Part shown: positions 19,132 to 28,736 of the stretch, in pieces
Layout: the number at the start of each line of letters is the position of its first letter
How positions within the stretch are numbered: position 1 is the first letter of the stretch
Assembly (NCBI GenBank): GCA_024692905.1
Contig: JAILLY010000076.1
Location: forward strand, 1-64,000
Reading direction: 5' to 3'
Length of the DNA: 64,000 bases
From: Lachnospiraceae bacterium
GTDB taxonomy: Bacteria > Bacillota > Clostridia > Lachnospirales > Lachnospiraceae
Notes under the pieces: model-generated
The model's input: only the letters and a program-made list of their open reading frames with translations
Told to the model about the DNA's origin: nothing
Database searches by the model: none
Made by a program: the position numbers and the translations under genes

Positions 19132-22100
19132 TCAGGGGTTAAGGCCATACCATGTCCCGTCAATGAACGCACCTTTGTAATCCCGTTTTTTAGATATTAT
19201 CTTAAAAGTAAGCGTTCTGGTACCGCCCCAATTCCCCCTGCCTGCAAGAGTCACACCGGCGGTTCCCGTATTTATGTTATTGCTGTAGTATAATACCGTA
19301 AAATCATTATCGCCGGTACTCCCGGCAGGGATCAGGTAATCGGGTGCCGAGGCTTTTCCGGTAAACAAAAGCTGCTTAAGATCGGCCCTTCCAAGCTTTA
19401 TCTCCCTTCCGGTATAAACCTTGTCTTCTATCTTATTTGCACCTGTCTTTTTTAGCTGCGACGAAGCGGCTATATAACGGTATTTTAACAATATGCTCCC
19501 TGTATAATTACCCTTTCCGTTTACCCTGACCGTAACCGTATCCCCCGCGGATATATCCTCGGGCTCTTTTTCTTTTCCGTCCGGACCGGTGACCGTATAG
19601 GCATAAATGCCGGGGTCGACCGCAAAATCCGCACCGGATCTTAAAGCCTTTCCGTCGGTATCGGTAATGACGATCGCAGGATTCTTAAACCCGTTCCTTG
19701 ATATGATCTTATCGGCTGCCGAAGCACTTCCGCCGCCTGCAATGATATCCTCAAGGGCCTGCGGCCTCACAGTGAAATACAGCTTGTTGTTCCCCTTGTA
19801 CTTGCCCTTTCCGTTGACCGTGGCCACGGCAGTCGGCGAACCGTTGGTCACTTTCGTGTTCTTGCTGTAACTTACGGTATAATCAACTCCGGGTACTAGG
19901 ATATTGTCTCCGTCTTTTACGGTAATCTCAGGTTTCGCCCCGCCCTTTGCATAAGGTACATCGGTACTGCTTAATGTATATGAAAAAGGCGAACCTTCGA
20001 CTCCGGGCATAAGCTTCCTGCCTGCATTTATGGTAAAGACCCCTTTCGTGCTCCCTATATAGCCTTCCGGGTTTTGGTCCATGGCCGTAAGCACCACGGT
20101 GACCTTGCCGGGATCTTTGTTGTTTCCGGTGATCGTTGCTTTAAAATCAACACCGCACCTTAACTTCTTTCTGTTCAGCGTGACCGTATAATCATCCACA
20201 TCGGGAACTATTCCCTGCCCGGTATAGGTAAATGACTTTATCTTAACGGAAGCTCCTGACAGGAGCCTGCCCTTATCGCTCAACGGAACGACATGTATCG
20301 TTGCCGTGCTGCTTCCCGAGAAGTTTGCATTATTCGGTTTAACGGTCACCTGATAATCGCCTTCACCGGTTATGCCGTTCACGGGGGCACCGTTCTTAGT
20401 ATATTCGAATTTAAAATTCCTCTTATCCATGACCCGCCCCGTGGAAACGAAGGTGACGGCCGGTACAGGCTTTATCAGCCTGCCTGTTGCTGCGATGATC
20501 ATATCCTCCGCCGCTGCCTGCGCACCCTCTTCTCCGGCATTTCCGAGGATTGAAGGTACTATCTTAAACTTCACCGTTTCCTTTGGCGTTGCCTTGTAAT
20601 TTCCCTTAAACGTGACCGTCAGAGTGGCAAGACCGTTCTTTTTGGTCTCATCGCTTATATTCTTATTGTTGGCGTAGCCAACGCTGTAATCCCTGCCTTC
20701 GGTCAAAAGCTTCATGCCATCGTAAACATGCGGCACCGGTTTTTGCGCCTCTCCGGTATAGGGATATGACGCATGGAGCCCGCCGATCCATATATCGGTC
20801 TCAACTGTCTGCTCGCCGTCTTTATCCGTTATCGTCTTCTGGACCTCTTCATCCCCGACCTTGATGACAGTCTCCGTAGTCGGATTCCCGTCCTCATCCT
20901 GACCGTTCTGCTCTCCGATCGTTATGCTTCCCGGATCAAGGCCGGCATCTTCCGAAAGCTGTGAAAGGTCGCCGCTATCATCACCTGTGCCTTCCTCTTT
21001 ATAGGTTTCGTCCCCAAATTCATGACCGCATACGCATTTAACCTTCCTTATGCCGATATACAGAGTTTCGGCCGAAGGCGGCTTAACGATCTCGTATTCC
21101 CGCTCATCAACATGATTGCCGGGATCGACGGGGAGTTCCTCACCCCTGCACCTTAACTTACCGCAGATCCCGCAGTAAGTATCACCGCTGTACCCTTTAT
21201 TGCAGCAATCGGCAGCCTTATCACCATCGATCCTGACAGACTGGTGCAGGCATATCTCAAAGGGAACGCTCGCGTAGTCCGTATCATTGGTATCACTCGT
21301 ATCCTCAGCTACAAGATATATCCTCCAGCGCTCTTTATAGTCTTCCGGCAGGGTAAAAGTCACACTTCCCTGAGTTTCCGTCCCGATATCAAACTCCTGC
21401 AGATACCTTATATTCGCGCTGTTAACATTCCCCGGGGTATACTGCTTATCAAGGATCATTACCGCGATCCGGTCAGCCTCACCGGCATCCCGGCCTTTTA
21501 CGGAATAGGGAACAGTCACCCGGTCACCGTTTTTAACCGCATAGCTTCCGTGCTGCATCCAAATCTCCAGATCATCATCGACGACCTCAAGCTTGTATTC
21601 CGATCCGGTTATTCCGGGTGCTCCCCAGACAAGCCTTGAAAAGACGACTCTTTGGGGATCAATGTTTAAGGCGGGGCTGACTCCGATACCGTCATCCGTT
21701 ATCATTTCCCAGTCATGTGCTATCAGGCCGTCGGGCTGCACCGTACCCATTGTAGAATAAAATGTAGTAAAATCATCAACGGATCTTAACCACCAGGTCC
21801 TTCCCTCCGTATCATACCGCTTGATACGGTCAGGATCGCTTACATATCCGTAAGCAGGAGTACGCGCTTCATGTACCTGCAGGATAAATACCTTGTCTCC
21901 GTAAAGCGGAACGCTCTTATCTTCGGGCCGGCCGGAATCCTTGCCTTTTACGCTCGCCGCGATGGCACTTATCTCCTTCCCGGTGAAATTATCCCGGTTA
22001 AGGAAACCCAAGCCGCTCTCCGAATTGAGCCATTTCTGCAGCGCGCTCCCCTTCCAGTCCATATTCCGGCTGTCAAACCTTCTGTAATCCAGTATCCTGT

Positions 22101-25100
22101 CACAATCCATGAAGAGACTTCCGTTTTCGGCGCCGAAATCCCGGGAAGAAGGATCAAGGACCCTGTACTTAACGGGATCCGGAGTGCCGTTAAGCGCGGT
22201 ATCATACCTTCCGAAATATACATAATCCCAGCCGCCGCCATGGACCGGGTCGGGATTTCCTATAGGCGAAGCTGCAAGGCCCGCGATATATTTATCCGAA
22301 CCGCTCATTGTGACTGTCACACGATAAGCCTGTCCGCGGCCGGTACTGTCGTCTCCCTTGGCCCTGTACCATACATGGTAGGTTCCCGGCGCGATCGCAG
22401 AGGGAACATCTTCACTCCAGCCCGTTGCCGGCACATCCTTACCGCTTTTTGATATACAGTATTCGATGCCCGGATCGCCCTCTCCGGCAGTCACAAGTTC
22501 CTTAAGGGTCCCGTCCGCGCTAAGTCCGGGTACCGCCTCAGGCGCCGTTATGATCCTTGCCCTCACGGGCATCAGAGCCTCTGTCGGCTCACTTGCCAGG
22601 TAGGTTCCGTATTGCCCGTCATCCCCCGATCTGGCCACAAGATATACCTTCCATCCGTCTTCAAAGTCTGATGGTATATCAAAAGATACAGTCCCGTTAG
22701 CGGCTCCTTCCGGGTGCTGATATGCAAACAGGTGCTTTATCTCTGCGTTGTTGGCATTCCCGGGCGCATATTCCTTATCAAGTATCAGAATAAGCACATC
22801 ACAGGATCCGCGGCCTATATCACCTTTTATCTCATACGGAATGCTTACGGAATCATACGTCTGCACGATCCCATCCTGATCGGGGATTATCTCATCGACA
22901 TTTTCGCCTTTTTTGTCTGCGATCACCGTGAGCCTGTATACCGCTCCGGGCTCCCCGGCTTTACCGCTCACAAGGCTCGTAAAGAGTATGCTGTTCAGCT
23001 TTACGTTAAGCGCAGGGCTTAAATACATATACTGTTTCTGCCCCGCATCCCTCGGATCAACGTTTATCCTGATCGATCCGGCATCCGAAACAAGGCCCGC
23101 GCTGTTAAAGCCCGATCCCTGTTCGCCCGCTGCCCGCAGGTTCCACCATGAGGCACCCTCTGCTCCTTCTTTGATCCTTGAAGCATCCTCCCCATATCCG
23201 TAGGAGGCATTCGCCGCCTCTCCCGGCGAAAGCAAAAATACCTTCTCACCCGAAAGTGCTGAGAATTCCTCCGTATCTTCGTCACCTTCCGCCTTCTGCG
23301 TTTTTGTACTTCCGCCGATCGCGTCCGCTTCAAAGTATCTTAACCATTGCCAGGAAAGGTATCCGTTAACCGGGTCGTTAAGGAAAGCCTTAGAACTGCT
23401 TTCTGCCCATGTATCGGCGGTTTCAACACCGGATCTCTTATATACACCGTCATAGTCAAGCAGGAGGCTTCCTCCGTCGATCGAAAAATCACCGGAAGCG
23501 GGATCAAGGGCCCTGAACTTACCCGGTCCCGACGACGGAGCGGCTAAGTCTTTTCCGAAATAAACATAACTGAAGCCCCCGCCGTTTACGCTGTCAGGTG
23601 CACATAACAGCCCGGTCCCCAGTCCCGTTTCCGATACCAGGTCGCCGGGTATACCCGCCTTTTTGATCTCAACAGTGACGCACCCCGCTTCCGAATTGGC
23701 AAGCGAACCATAACCGTTGGCGTAATACCAGACATAGTAGGTACCCACTTCCCGGCCGGCAGGTATCTCATCACTCCACCCGTCAGCCGGCACATCGGAA
23801 GCATTATTCCCGAGTGCGTACTTTATCCCGTAAGGTGCCCTTCCGGGGGTGACCAGTTGTTTGTCAGTACCGTCGTACACAAGCCCCGATACCGCAACAG
23901 GGCGGTCATATATCCTTACCGACGAAGGCATCGTTATCATTACCGGATAAGACGCATAATCCGTTTCCGTGCCTTCATTTACCGTCTCGGCGACAAGATA
24001 AGTTATCCATGACGGATCATATCCGATGGGAATGCTGAAACTGCCGGAACCGGCATTCACATTACTGCCGCTTAACTTCTGATAAAACTTAACGGAAGAA
24101 TCATAATCCTCGAAATATCCGTCCAGCATGACTATGGATACCTGATTGACATTTCCCGAATGATCCCCGCTTAAGCTGTATCGTACATTCATGTTACTGC
24201 CGTCGTCCGTAGTGATCTCCACGGGGTTTACGACAATATCCTCATCAAGAAGGGACAGTTTATACTCCGATCCCGCTTCCGACGCATTTCCGCTAAGGAG
24301 CGAGGTGAAAACGATCGAATCGATCCCTATGTTAAATGCAGGGCAGACATTCGCCATAACCGAGGGTGCTCTGCCTGCCACCGTATAATTCATTCCGATT
24401 ATCCCGTTAAGGATAGCGCCGTTGTCATTTACCGGGGACCTTAGGTACCAGCACCTGTCCTGTGCCGGGGAGTATTTGCTCCGGGGTGCCGTGGTACCGT
24501 ATCCGTACGATGGCCTGACGGCCTCAACTCCGTCAAGGAGGAATATCCTGTCATTATCAAGAGGGCAGTAACGGTTCTTCACTGTACCGTCCGGACTGCC
24601 GTCATTCTCATCGGGTGCCGCCTTGCTGCTTGACGCAATGGAAGATATCTCAAGCTGTGTAAAATCCTGCGTAAAATCTCCGGTACCGTAAGTTTCCGTA
24701 CCGTTTAAGAACTTCTTGACAGAGCTTGTCCTCCAGTCGGTTTCACTAAAGATATCAAACTGCATCTGACGAACCGAAACATCACAGTCAAGCAAAAGGC
24801 TTCCGCCCTCAACACCGAAAATATCCGAATACTTGTCAAGCACGCGGTATCTTATGGGATCAGGAGTATCATCTCCGTCAGTATCGTACCTGCCGTAATA
24901 CACATAACACCACCCGCCGCCGTTATCCTTATCGGGCCTGCACAGTGCATTGGTCCGCACTCCTACCACCCTTCTGTCGTATGCGCCGTTACCGTCGCGG
25001 GTCATATCCACACCGGTCTCATCCTGCAATATGTCCTCTGCCCATACATGTGCGGCGAAAAGCTCTGCCGGGAGCATCCCCGTAATGAGCACACCGGCAA

Positions 25101-25164
25101 GTACCATTGCGGTTATCTTTCTTATCATCTTCGTCTTTTTATCATTCACCATATGCGTTCTCAT
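19132..25164 (-). CDS. giant secreted repeat protein with DUF6273-type modules
   Basis: The 2010-residue protein has a signal peptide (hydrophobic MVLAGVLITGMLPAELFA near 20-37). Three large modules follow in its first two thirds, each with a WYLRSP- or WWLRS-like core and a closing PALNI/PAFNI motif, as in DUF6273 domains. Between them are beta-sandwich segments with the YDGTDKQLVT pattern. A four-cysteine knuckle (CNKGYSGDTYCGICG) comes near residue 1320. The C-terminal third has repeated Ig-like modules with YTGEAQKPVP and YTGREIKLG motifs. There is no LPXTG, SLH or transmembrane tail, so the mode of surface attachment is unclear. Such proteins are probably adhesins or matrix proteins; this is inference. 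It has its own promoter and is divergent from a small secreted protein gene. Confidence 0.8.
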   Translation of the reverse strand: MRTHMVNDKKTKMIRKITAMVLAGVLITGMLPAELFAAHVWAEDILQDETGVDMTRDGNGAYDRRVVGVRTNALCRPDKDNGGGWCYVYYGRYDTDGDDTPDPIRYRVLDKYSDIFGVEGGSLLLDCDVSVRQMQFDIFSETDWRTSSVKKFLNGTETYGTGDFTQDFTQLEISSIASSSKAAPDENDGSPDGTVKNRYCPLDNDRIFLLDGVEAVRPSYGYGTTAPRSKYSPAQDRCWYLRSPVNDNGAILNGIIGMNYTVAGRAPSVMANVCPAFNIGIDSIVFTSLLSGNASEAGSEYKLSLLDEDIVVNPVEITTDDGSNMNVRYSLSGDHSGNVNQVSIVMLDGYFEDYDSSVKFYQKLSGSNVNAGSGSFSIPIGYDPSWITYLVAETVNEGTETDYASYPVMITMPSSVRIYDRPVAVSGLVYDGTDKQLVTPGRAPYGIKYALGNNASDVPADGWSDEIPAGREVGTYYVWYYANGYGSLANSEAGCVTVEIKKAGIPGDLVSETGLGTGLLCAPDSVNGGGFSYVYFGKDLAAPSSGPGKFRALDPASGDFSIDGGSLLLDYDGVYKRSGVETADTWAESSSKAFLNDPVNGYLSWQWLRYFEADAIGGSTKTQKAEGDEDTEEFSALSGEKVFLLSPGEAANASYGYGEDASRIKEGAEGASWWNLRAAGEQGSGFNSAGLVSDAGSIRINVDPRDAGQKQYMYLSPALNVKLNSILFTSLVSGKAGEPGAVYRLTVIADKKGENVDEIIPDQDGIVQTYDSVSIPYEIKGDIGRGSCDVLILILDKEYAPGNANNAEIKHLFAYQHPEGAANGTVSFDIPSDFEDGWKVYLVARSGDDGQYGTYLASEPTEALMPVRARIITAPEAVPGLSADGTLKELVTAGEGDPGIEYCISKSGKDVPATGWSEDVPSAIAPGTYHVWYRAKGDDSTGRGQAYRVTVTMSGSDKYIAGLAASPIGNPDPVHGGGWDYVYFGRYDTALNGTPDPVKYRVLDPSSRDFGAENGSLFMDCDRILDYRRFDSRNMDWKGSALQKWLNSESGLGFLNRDNFTGKEISAIAASVKGKDSGRPEDKSVPLYGDKVFILQVHEARTPAYGYVSDPDRIKRYDTEGRTWWLRSVDDFTTFYSTMGTVQPDGLIAHDWEMITDDGIGVSPALNIDPQRVVFSRLVWGAPGITGSEYKLEVVDDDLEIWMQHGSYAVKNGDRVTVPYSVKGRDAGEADRIAVMILDKQYTPGNVNSANIRYLQEFDIGTETQGSVTFTLPEDYKERWRIYLVAEDTSDTNDTDYASVPFEICLHQSVRIDGDKAADCCNKGYSGDTYCGICGKLRCRGEELPVDPGNHVDEREYEIVKPPSAETLYIGIRKVKCVCGHEFGDETYKEEGTGDDSGDLSQLSEDAGLDPGSITIGEQNGQDEDGNPTTETVIKVGDEEVQKTITDKDGEQTVETDIWIGGLHASYPYTGEAQKPVPHVYDGMKLLTEGRDYSVGYANNKNISDETKKNGLATLTVTFKGNYKATPKETVKFKIVPSILGNAGEEGAQAAAEDMIIAATGRLIKPVPAVTFVSTGRVMDKRNFKFEYTKNGAPVNGITGEGDYQVTVKPNNANFSGSSTATIHVVPLSDKGRLLSGASVKIKSFTYTGQGIVPDVDDYTVTLNRKKLRCGVDFKATITGNNKDPGKVTVVLTAMDQNPEGYIGSTKGVFTINAGRKLMPGVEGSPFSYTLSSTDVPYAKGGAKPEITVKDGDNILVPGVDYTVSYSKNTKVTNGSPTAVATVNGKGKYKGNNKLYFTVRPQALEDIIAGGGSASAADKIISRNGFKNPAIVITDTDGKALRSGADFAVDPGIYAYTVTGPDGKEKEPEDISAGDTVTVRVNGKGNYTGSILLKYRYIAASSQLKKTGANKIEDKVYTGREIKLGRADLKQLLFTGKASAPDYLIPAGSTGDNDFTVLYYSNNINTGTAGVTLAGRGNWGGTRTLTFKIISKKRDYKGAFIDGTWYGLNP

Positions 25165-25227
25165 ATAATATGTACCCCTGAAATACTATCCGTAAAAGCC
25201 GCAGATAAGCCCATTTTTACGAATATT

Positions 25228-25256
25228 ATTATATCATGGGACATTGCAAGTATCAA
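25228..25256 (-). promoter_or_regulatory. promoter of the giant secreted protein gene
   Basis: On the minus strand TTGATA (25251-25256) and TATAAT (25228-25233) are 17 bp apart, close to the sigma-A consensus. The predicted leader is about 57 bases. It faces away from the promoter at 25299-25327. Confidence 0.75.
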
Positions 25257-25298
25257 TCCCGACCGGTTTACATAACGATCCCACTGCACCGCCTGCGA

Positions 25299-25327
25299 TT
25301 GATTATTATGTCAAAATGTAATATGAT
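25299..25327 (+). promoter_or_regulatory. promoter of the small secreted protein gene
   Basis: TTGATT (25299-25304) and TATGAT (25322-25327) are 17 bp apart. The copy of the 11-mer GGTTTACATAA at 25265-25275 sits between this -35 and the divergent -35, where a shared regulator could bind. Confidence 0.65.
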
Positions 25328-25392
25328 ATATATTACCCTTATGTACAGATCATATGGGTGAATAAAAAATGCGACACCAAGGAGGTATGACT

Positions 25393-25878
25393 ATGAGAAA
25401 GATCGCTAAGTTTCTGGTAATATCCGCAATACTGACCGTACTGTTTGCAATGCCCGTTATGGCAAGGGAGGTAAGCTTCTCTTCCGAGAATACCGATTAT
25501 CTTATCACCCTGTTAAAGGGAAATGAGGCAAAGCTTACAGGCGCACTTAATGAATATGCCAAGGTTCAGGCAGGCCCTTCGGCTCAGGCAGCCATAGCAA
25601 GGCAGACCGCTATCGTTAATTCACAGATAGCTGCGGTAAACAAGGAATGCTCGCAGAATCACATCCAGTTCCTTAATACCAGGCTTAATAATGCAAAGAA
25701 GGTTGAAGCAACCCGCTTAAACCAGCTTAACTACTTCAAGGGTCTCTATGCTGTAAGTTCTTCATGGGCTCCGCAGGTTGCAGTTGCCCAGGCTGAATAT
25801 GATTCGGCCGCAGCGATCACCGCTTCGGTTGAAGCAGATCTTGCAGCAGCCAAGGTTAAGCTTGCTCCTTATCTTTGA
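25393..25878 (+). CDS. small secreted helical protein, unknown function
   Basis: The 161-residue product has a clear signal peptide (MRKIAKFLVISAILTVLFAM) with cleavage likely after PVMA. The mature part of about 138 residues is alanine-, asparagine- and glutamine-rich and looks like long amphipathic helices (NEYAKVQAGPSAQAAIARQT). It has a single cysteine. I do not recognise a family. AAGGAGG at 25379-25385 selects the ATG at 25393 over two nearby upstream ATGs. It is one of three plus-strand genes and is divergent from the giant surface protein gene, so a related surface role is plausible but unproven. Confidence 0.75.
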   Translation: MRKIAKFLVISAILTVLFAMPVMAREVSFSSENTDYLITLLKGNEAKLTGALNEYAKVQAGPSAQAAIARQTAIVNSQIAAVNKECSQNHIQFLNTRLNNAKKVEATRLNQLNYFKGLYAVSSSWAPQVAVAQAEYDSAAAITASVEADLAAAKVKLAPYL

Positions 25879-25910
25879 TTCTCATCAAAACGTAAAATGG
25901 GATGAAACAT

Positions 25911-25940
25911 AAAGGACTCCGGTTTGAACCGGAGTCCTTT
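25911..25940. terminator. bidirectional intrinsic terminator
   Basis: A perfect 13-bp stem (25911-25923 with 25928-25940) and a 4-base loop lie between convergent genes. The stem is flanked by AAA on the left and TTT on the right, giving U-tracts in both directions. Confidence 0.85.
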
Positions 25941-25960
25941 ACATTTATCCGAAACGCTTC

Positions 25961-27643
25961 CTACGATGCCTGAACCATCCTCTTATCAGCTACCGATACC
26001 TTCTTGGCATTATCGGGATCCGGATCCAGTACAGAGAAAGCGATGTTAGTCGCATGATCGGCAACCCTCTCAAGACCCGATACCACATCGGAGAACAGCA
26101 TGCCGGCTTCAGGAGTGCATTCGTTCCTTGTCATTCTGGCTATATGCTGCCGCTGGAGTTCCCTTTCCTTCTCATCAACGGCATCCTCAAGCGAAAGGAT
26201 ATCGCGCAGATGCTCATCCGCTCCGGTCGAGAACATATCTATCGCAAAACGTATAAGGGTGTTTACCATATCAAGCATCTCACCCATCTCCTTCATGGCG
26301 TCACGCGAGAAATCGATACCCTTTTCCTTTCTCTGCCTTGCCGAATCCGCCACGTTCTCGGCATGATCTCCTATTCTTTCTATATCATTCACCACATGGA
26401 ACAGTCCGCCGATGCTCTTGGCATCGTCAACGGGCAGATTGGTCTGGCTTATCTTGACAAGGTAATTTGTTATCTCATGGTTAAGGAAGTTGATATTTTC
26501 TTCGACCACATATACTTCCTCTATATCCTCTTCATCCAGGGTGACCAGTGCATTCATTGCACGGTTTAAGTTCTCGTTTGCCAAAAGAGCCATCCTCTCA
26601 AGCTCCTTTGTAACTTCAAACACAGCCGTAGCCGGAGAGAATATATTCTTGCCGCCGATATATTCAAGCTGGAGATTGGCACGGTATCCGATCGCCTTAT
26701 CCTCACCCGGAACGATAAGGTAGGTGATCTTAACAAGGAGACCCGCAAACGGGAACAGTATCGCAACCTGGAACAGCTTGAAGATGGTATGCGCGTTAGC
26801 AACCTGACGTCCCAGGTTATCACCCGATACACGGTGCAGGAGCGAAACCACCCACTCCATACCGAATACGAGAATTATATACATGATGATCGTACCGATC
26901 ACGTTGAACAGAAGATGTATAAGGGCTGCTCTCTTGGCGTTCTTCTTTCCGGATAAAGACGTTATCAACGCAGTCGCGCAGGCGCCTATGTTACATCCGA
27001 GTATGATGAACAGACATATACGGATATCAAGCAGGCCCTGGTTGGCCATTACAAGGATGATACTGACCGTAACCGAAGAGCTCTGGATTATCGCGGTTAT
27101 TACCGTACCGATGAGTACTGCAAGAAAGGGGCTTGTGAGTGACCCGAAGAATGCGGGCACGGCCGGGATATCCTTAACATTGCCCATGGCTTCCGACATT
27201 ATCGCAAGACCCATGAACAATACACCGAAGCCGGTAAGTATCTCACCGACCTTCTGGATCATATCCTTTTTGATAAAGCAGAACATTATCACGCCTAAGA
27301 ACACAAAAGCGGGGGCGTATTCGGAAAGGTTAAAAGAAACGAGCTGGGCGGTTACCGTGGTACCTATGTTGGCACCGAGTATAACGCCTACTGCCTGGGA
27401 AAGAGTCATGATGCCGGAATTTACGAAGGTAACGACCATCATGGTACAGGCACTTGACGACTGGATGATACCGGTAAAGATTATACCTACGATCATCCCC
27501 ATGAACCTGTTTTTCGTAAAAAATTCAAGGATATTTCGAAGCTTGGCTCCCGCCGTCTTCTCGATCCCCGAATTCATGAGGCTCATACCGAACAGGAACA
27601 GTCCGAGGCCTCCGGCCAATGTAAGCAACGTCGTCGCTATCAT
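25961..27643 (-). CDS. Na+/phosphate symporter family protein with PhoU-like tail
   Basis: The 560-residue membrane protein has two copies of the Na/Pi-cotransporter core, each with the QSSS motif (GIIQSSSACTMM and AIIQSSSVTVSI), within about eight hydrophobic segments. The C-terminal 230 residues are a cytoplasmic PhoU-like helical domain (with IERIGDHAENVADSAR and LERVADHATNIAFSV). The family imports phosphate with sodium, though some members have other substrates. I chose the ATG at 27643 because AGGGAG precedes it. It lies between ribF and the surface region and has its own promoter, so it is not part of the ribosomal operon. Confidence 0.9.
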   Translation of the reverse strand: MIATTLLTLAGGLGLFLFGMSLMNSGIEKTAGAKLRNILEFFTKNRFMGMIVGIIFTGIIQSSSACTMMVVTFVNSGIMTLSQAVGVILGANIGTTVTAQLVSFNLSEYAPAFVFLGVIMFCFIKKDMIQKVGEILTGFGVLFMGLAIMSEAMGNVKDIPAVPAFFGSLTSPFLAVLIGTVITAIIQSSSVTVSIILVMANQGLLDIRICLFIILGCNIGACATALITSLSGKKNAKRAALIHLLFNVIGTIIMYIILVFGMEWVVSLLHRVSGDNLGRQVANAHTIFKLFQVAILFPFAGLLVKITYLIVPGEDKAIGYRANLQLEYIGGKNIFSPATAVFEVTKELERMALLANENLNRAMNALVTLDEEDIEEVYVVEENINFLNHEITNYLVKISQTNLPVDDAKSIGGLFHVVNDIERIGDHAENVADSARQRKEKGIDFSRDAMKEMGEMLDMVNTLIRFAIDMFSTGADEHLRDILSLEDAVDEKERELQRQHIARMTRNECTPEAGMLFSDVVSGLERVADHATNIAFSVLDPDPDNAKKVSVADKRMVQAS

Positions 27644-27720
27644 AATTCTCCCTACCTTTACTGCCCTTACGATCGTTTCACGGGCAGTCATCATCAGATC
27701 CGTTTCACTATTTTCTCACA

Positions 27721-27748
27721 ATTATGATTTTAGTGTATGATTTTTCAA
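27721..27748 (-). promoter_or_regulatory. promoter of the Na+/phosphate symporter gene
   Basis: On the minus strand TTGAAA (27743-27748) and CATAAT (27721-27726) are 16 bp apart, about 80 bp before the chosen start. The element lies in the gap after ribF. Confidence 0.6.
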
Positions 27749-27793
27749 GATACAAGGTGTTTATGGATTTTTGTTGAAAAATAACAAGGGTAT

Positions 27794-28729
27794 TCAGGTT
27801 TGGGGATGGTTTTTATGCCATTTTTCCCCTTCTGCCACATCATGCTTAAGCTGAGCCTTAAGTGCTTCAAGCGAATCAAACTTCATCTCGGGCCGCAGGA
27901 ACTCATACAGGCTTACCGTAAGTTCTTCACCGTATATCTGCTCATCAAAATCATATATATACGTCTCAACACCGATGGGGGAAACTTCCCCTTCTACCGT
28001 GGGCTTACGGCCGATATTTGTGATCGCATCATACCTTGTGCCGTTATGGTCGACCGAAGAAAAGTACACACCGTTCGGCGGGAGGAGTTTTAACTTGTCG
28101 GGGATAAGATTGACTGTCGGTATACCGAGCGAACGTCCTATCCTTCGTCCGTGCACGACCTCGCCGTAAAAGAAGTACGGATGAATGAGCATTTCATTGG
28201 CTCCGGCGATATCTCCTTTTGCTATGCGTTCACGGATCAGGGTGGAGCTTATCTCACGATCGGAGTACCTTAACTTGCCGATCACTTCGACCTCATATCC
28301 GTACTCGTGCGCATGCCTTCTTAACATTTCACCGTCACCGAGTCCCCTGTGTCCGAACCGGCAGTCACTGCCCATGACGATGGCCTTCATGTTAAGGCTG
28401 CCCGTAAGATATTCGTCTATGAACGTTTCGGCACCGATCGATGCGGTCTTTTCATTGAACGGGAACTCGACCAGTATATCCGTACCGAGTTCTTCAAATA
28501 TACGCCGCTTTTCCGCACGTGTCGTGAGTACTCCGGTCTCTTCACCCGTAAGAAGCGTTGAGGTCGGAACATCGAAGGTGAATACCGCAAGCTTTAATCC
28601 CTGCCTGCGGTATTCATTCATCCTTGAGAAGATCCCGGCATGCCCCTTATGTATCCCGTCAAACTTGCCGATGGTCACAACCGTCGGATCCCCGATATGA
28701 AAATTTACGGTATCACATATTATCTGCAT
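27794..28729 (-). CDS. ribF: bifunctional riboflavin kinase / FAD synthetase
   Basis: The 311-residue enzyme makes FMN from riboflavin and then FAD. The N-terminal nucleotidyltransferase domain has GKFDGIHKGH (about 22-31) and the ISSTLIRERI motif. The C-terminal flavokinase domain has GRSLGIPTVNL. In most Firmicutes ribF directly follows truB. Here an 8.6-kb insert separates them, and ribF starts only 7 bp after the clostripain gene, so it now depends on read-through from that group. Confidence 0.97.
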   Translation of the reverse strand: MQIICDTVNFHIGDPTVVTIGKFDGIHKGHAGIFSRMNEYRRQGLKLAVFTFDVPTSTLLTGEETGVLTTRAEKRRIFEELGTDILVEFPFNEKTASIGAETFIDEYLTGSLNMKAIVMGSDCRFGHRGLGDGEMLRRHAHEYGYEVEVIGKLRYSDREISSTLIRERIAKGDIAGANEMLIHPYFFYGEVVHGRRIGRSLGIPTVNLIPDKLKLLPPNGVYFSSVDHNGTRYDAITNIGRKPTVEGEVSPIGVETYIYDFDEQIYGEELTVSLYEFLRPEMKFDSLEALKAQLKHDVAEGEKWHKNHPQT

Positions 28730-28736
28730 ATAAAGA

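Noticed and set aside
19132..25164. LPXTG or SLH cell-wall anchor on the giant surface protein
   Set aside because: The C-terminus ends in FIDGTWYGLNP with no sorting motif, membrane segment or SLH repeat.
26883..27740. Long plus-strand frame opposite the Na/phosphate symporter
   Set aside because: It has no ribosome site or recognised domain and lies antisense to a strongly conserved membrane protein.
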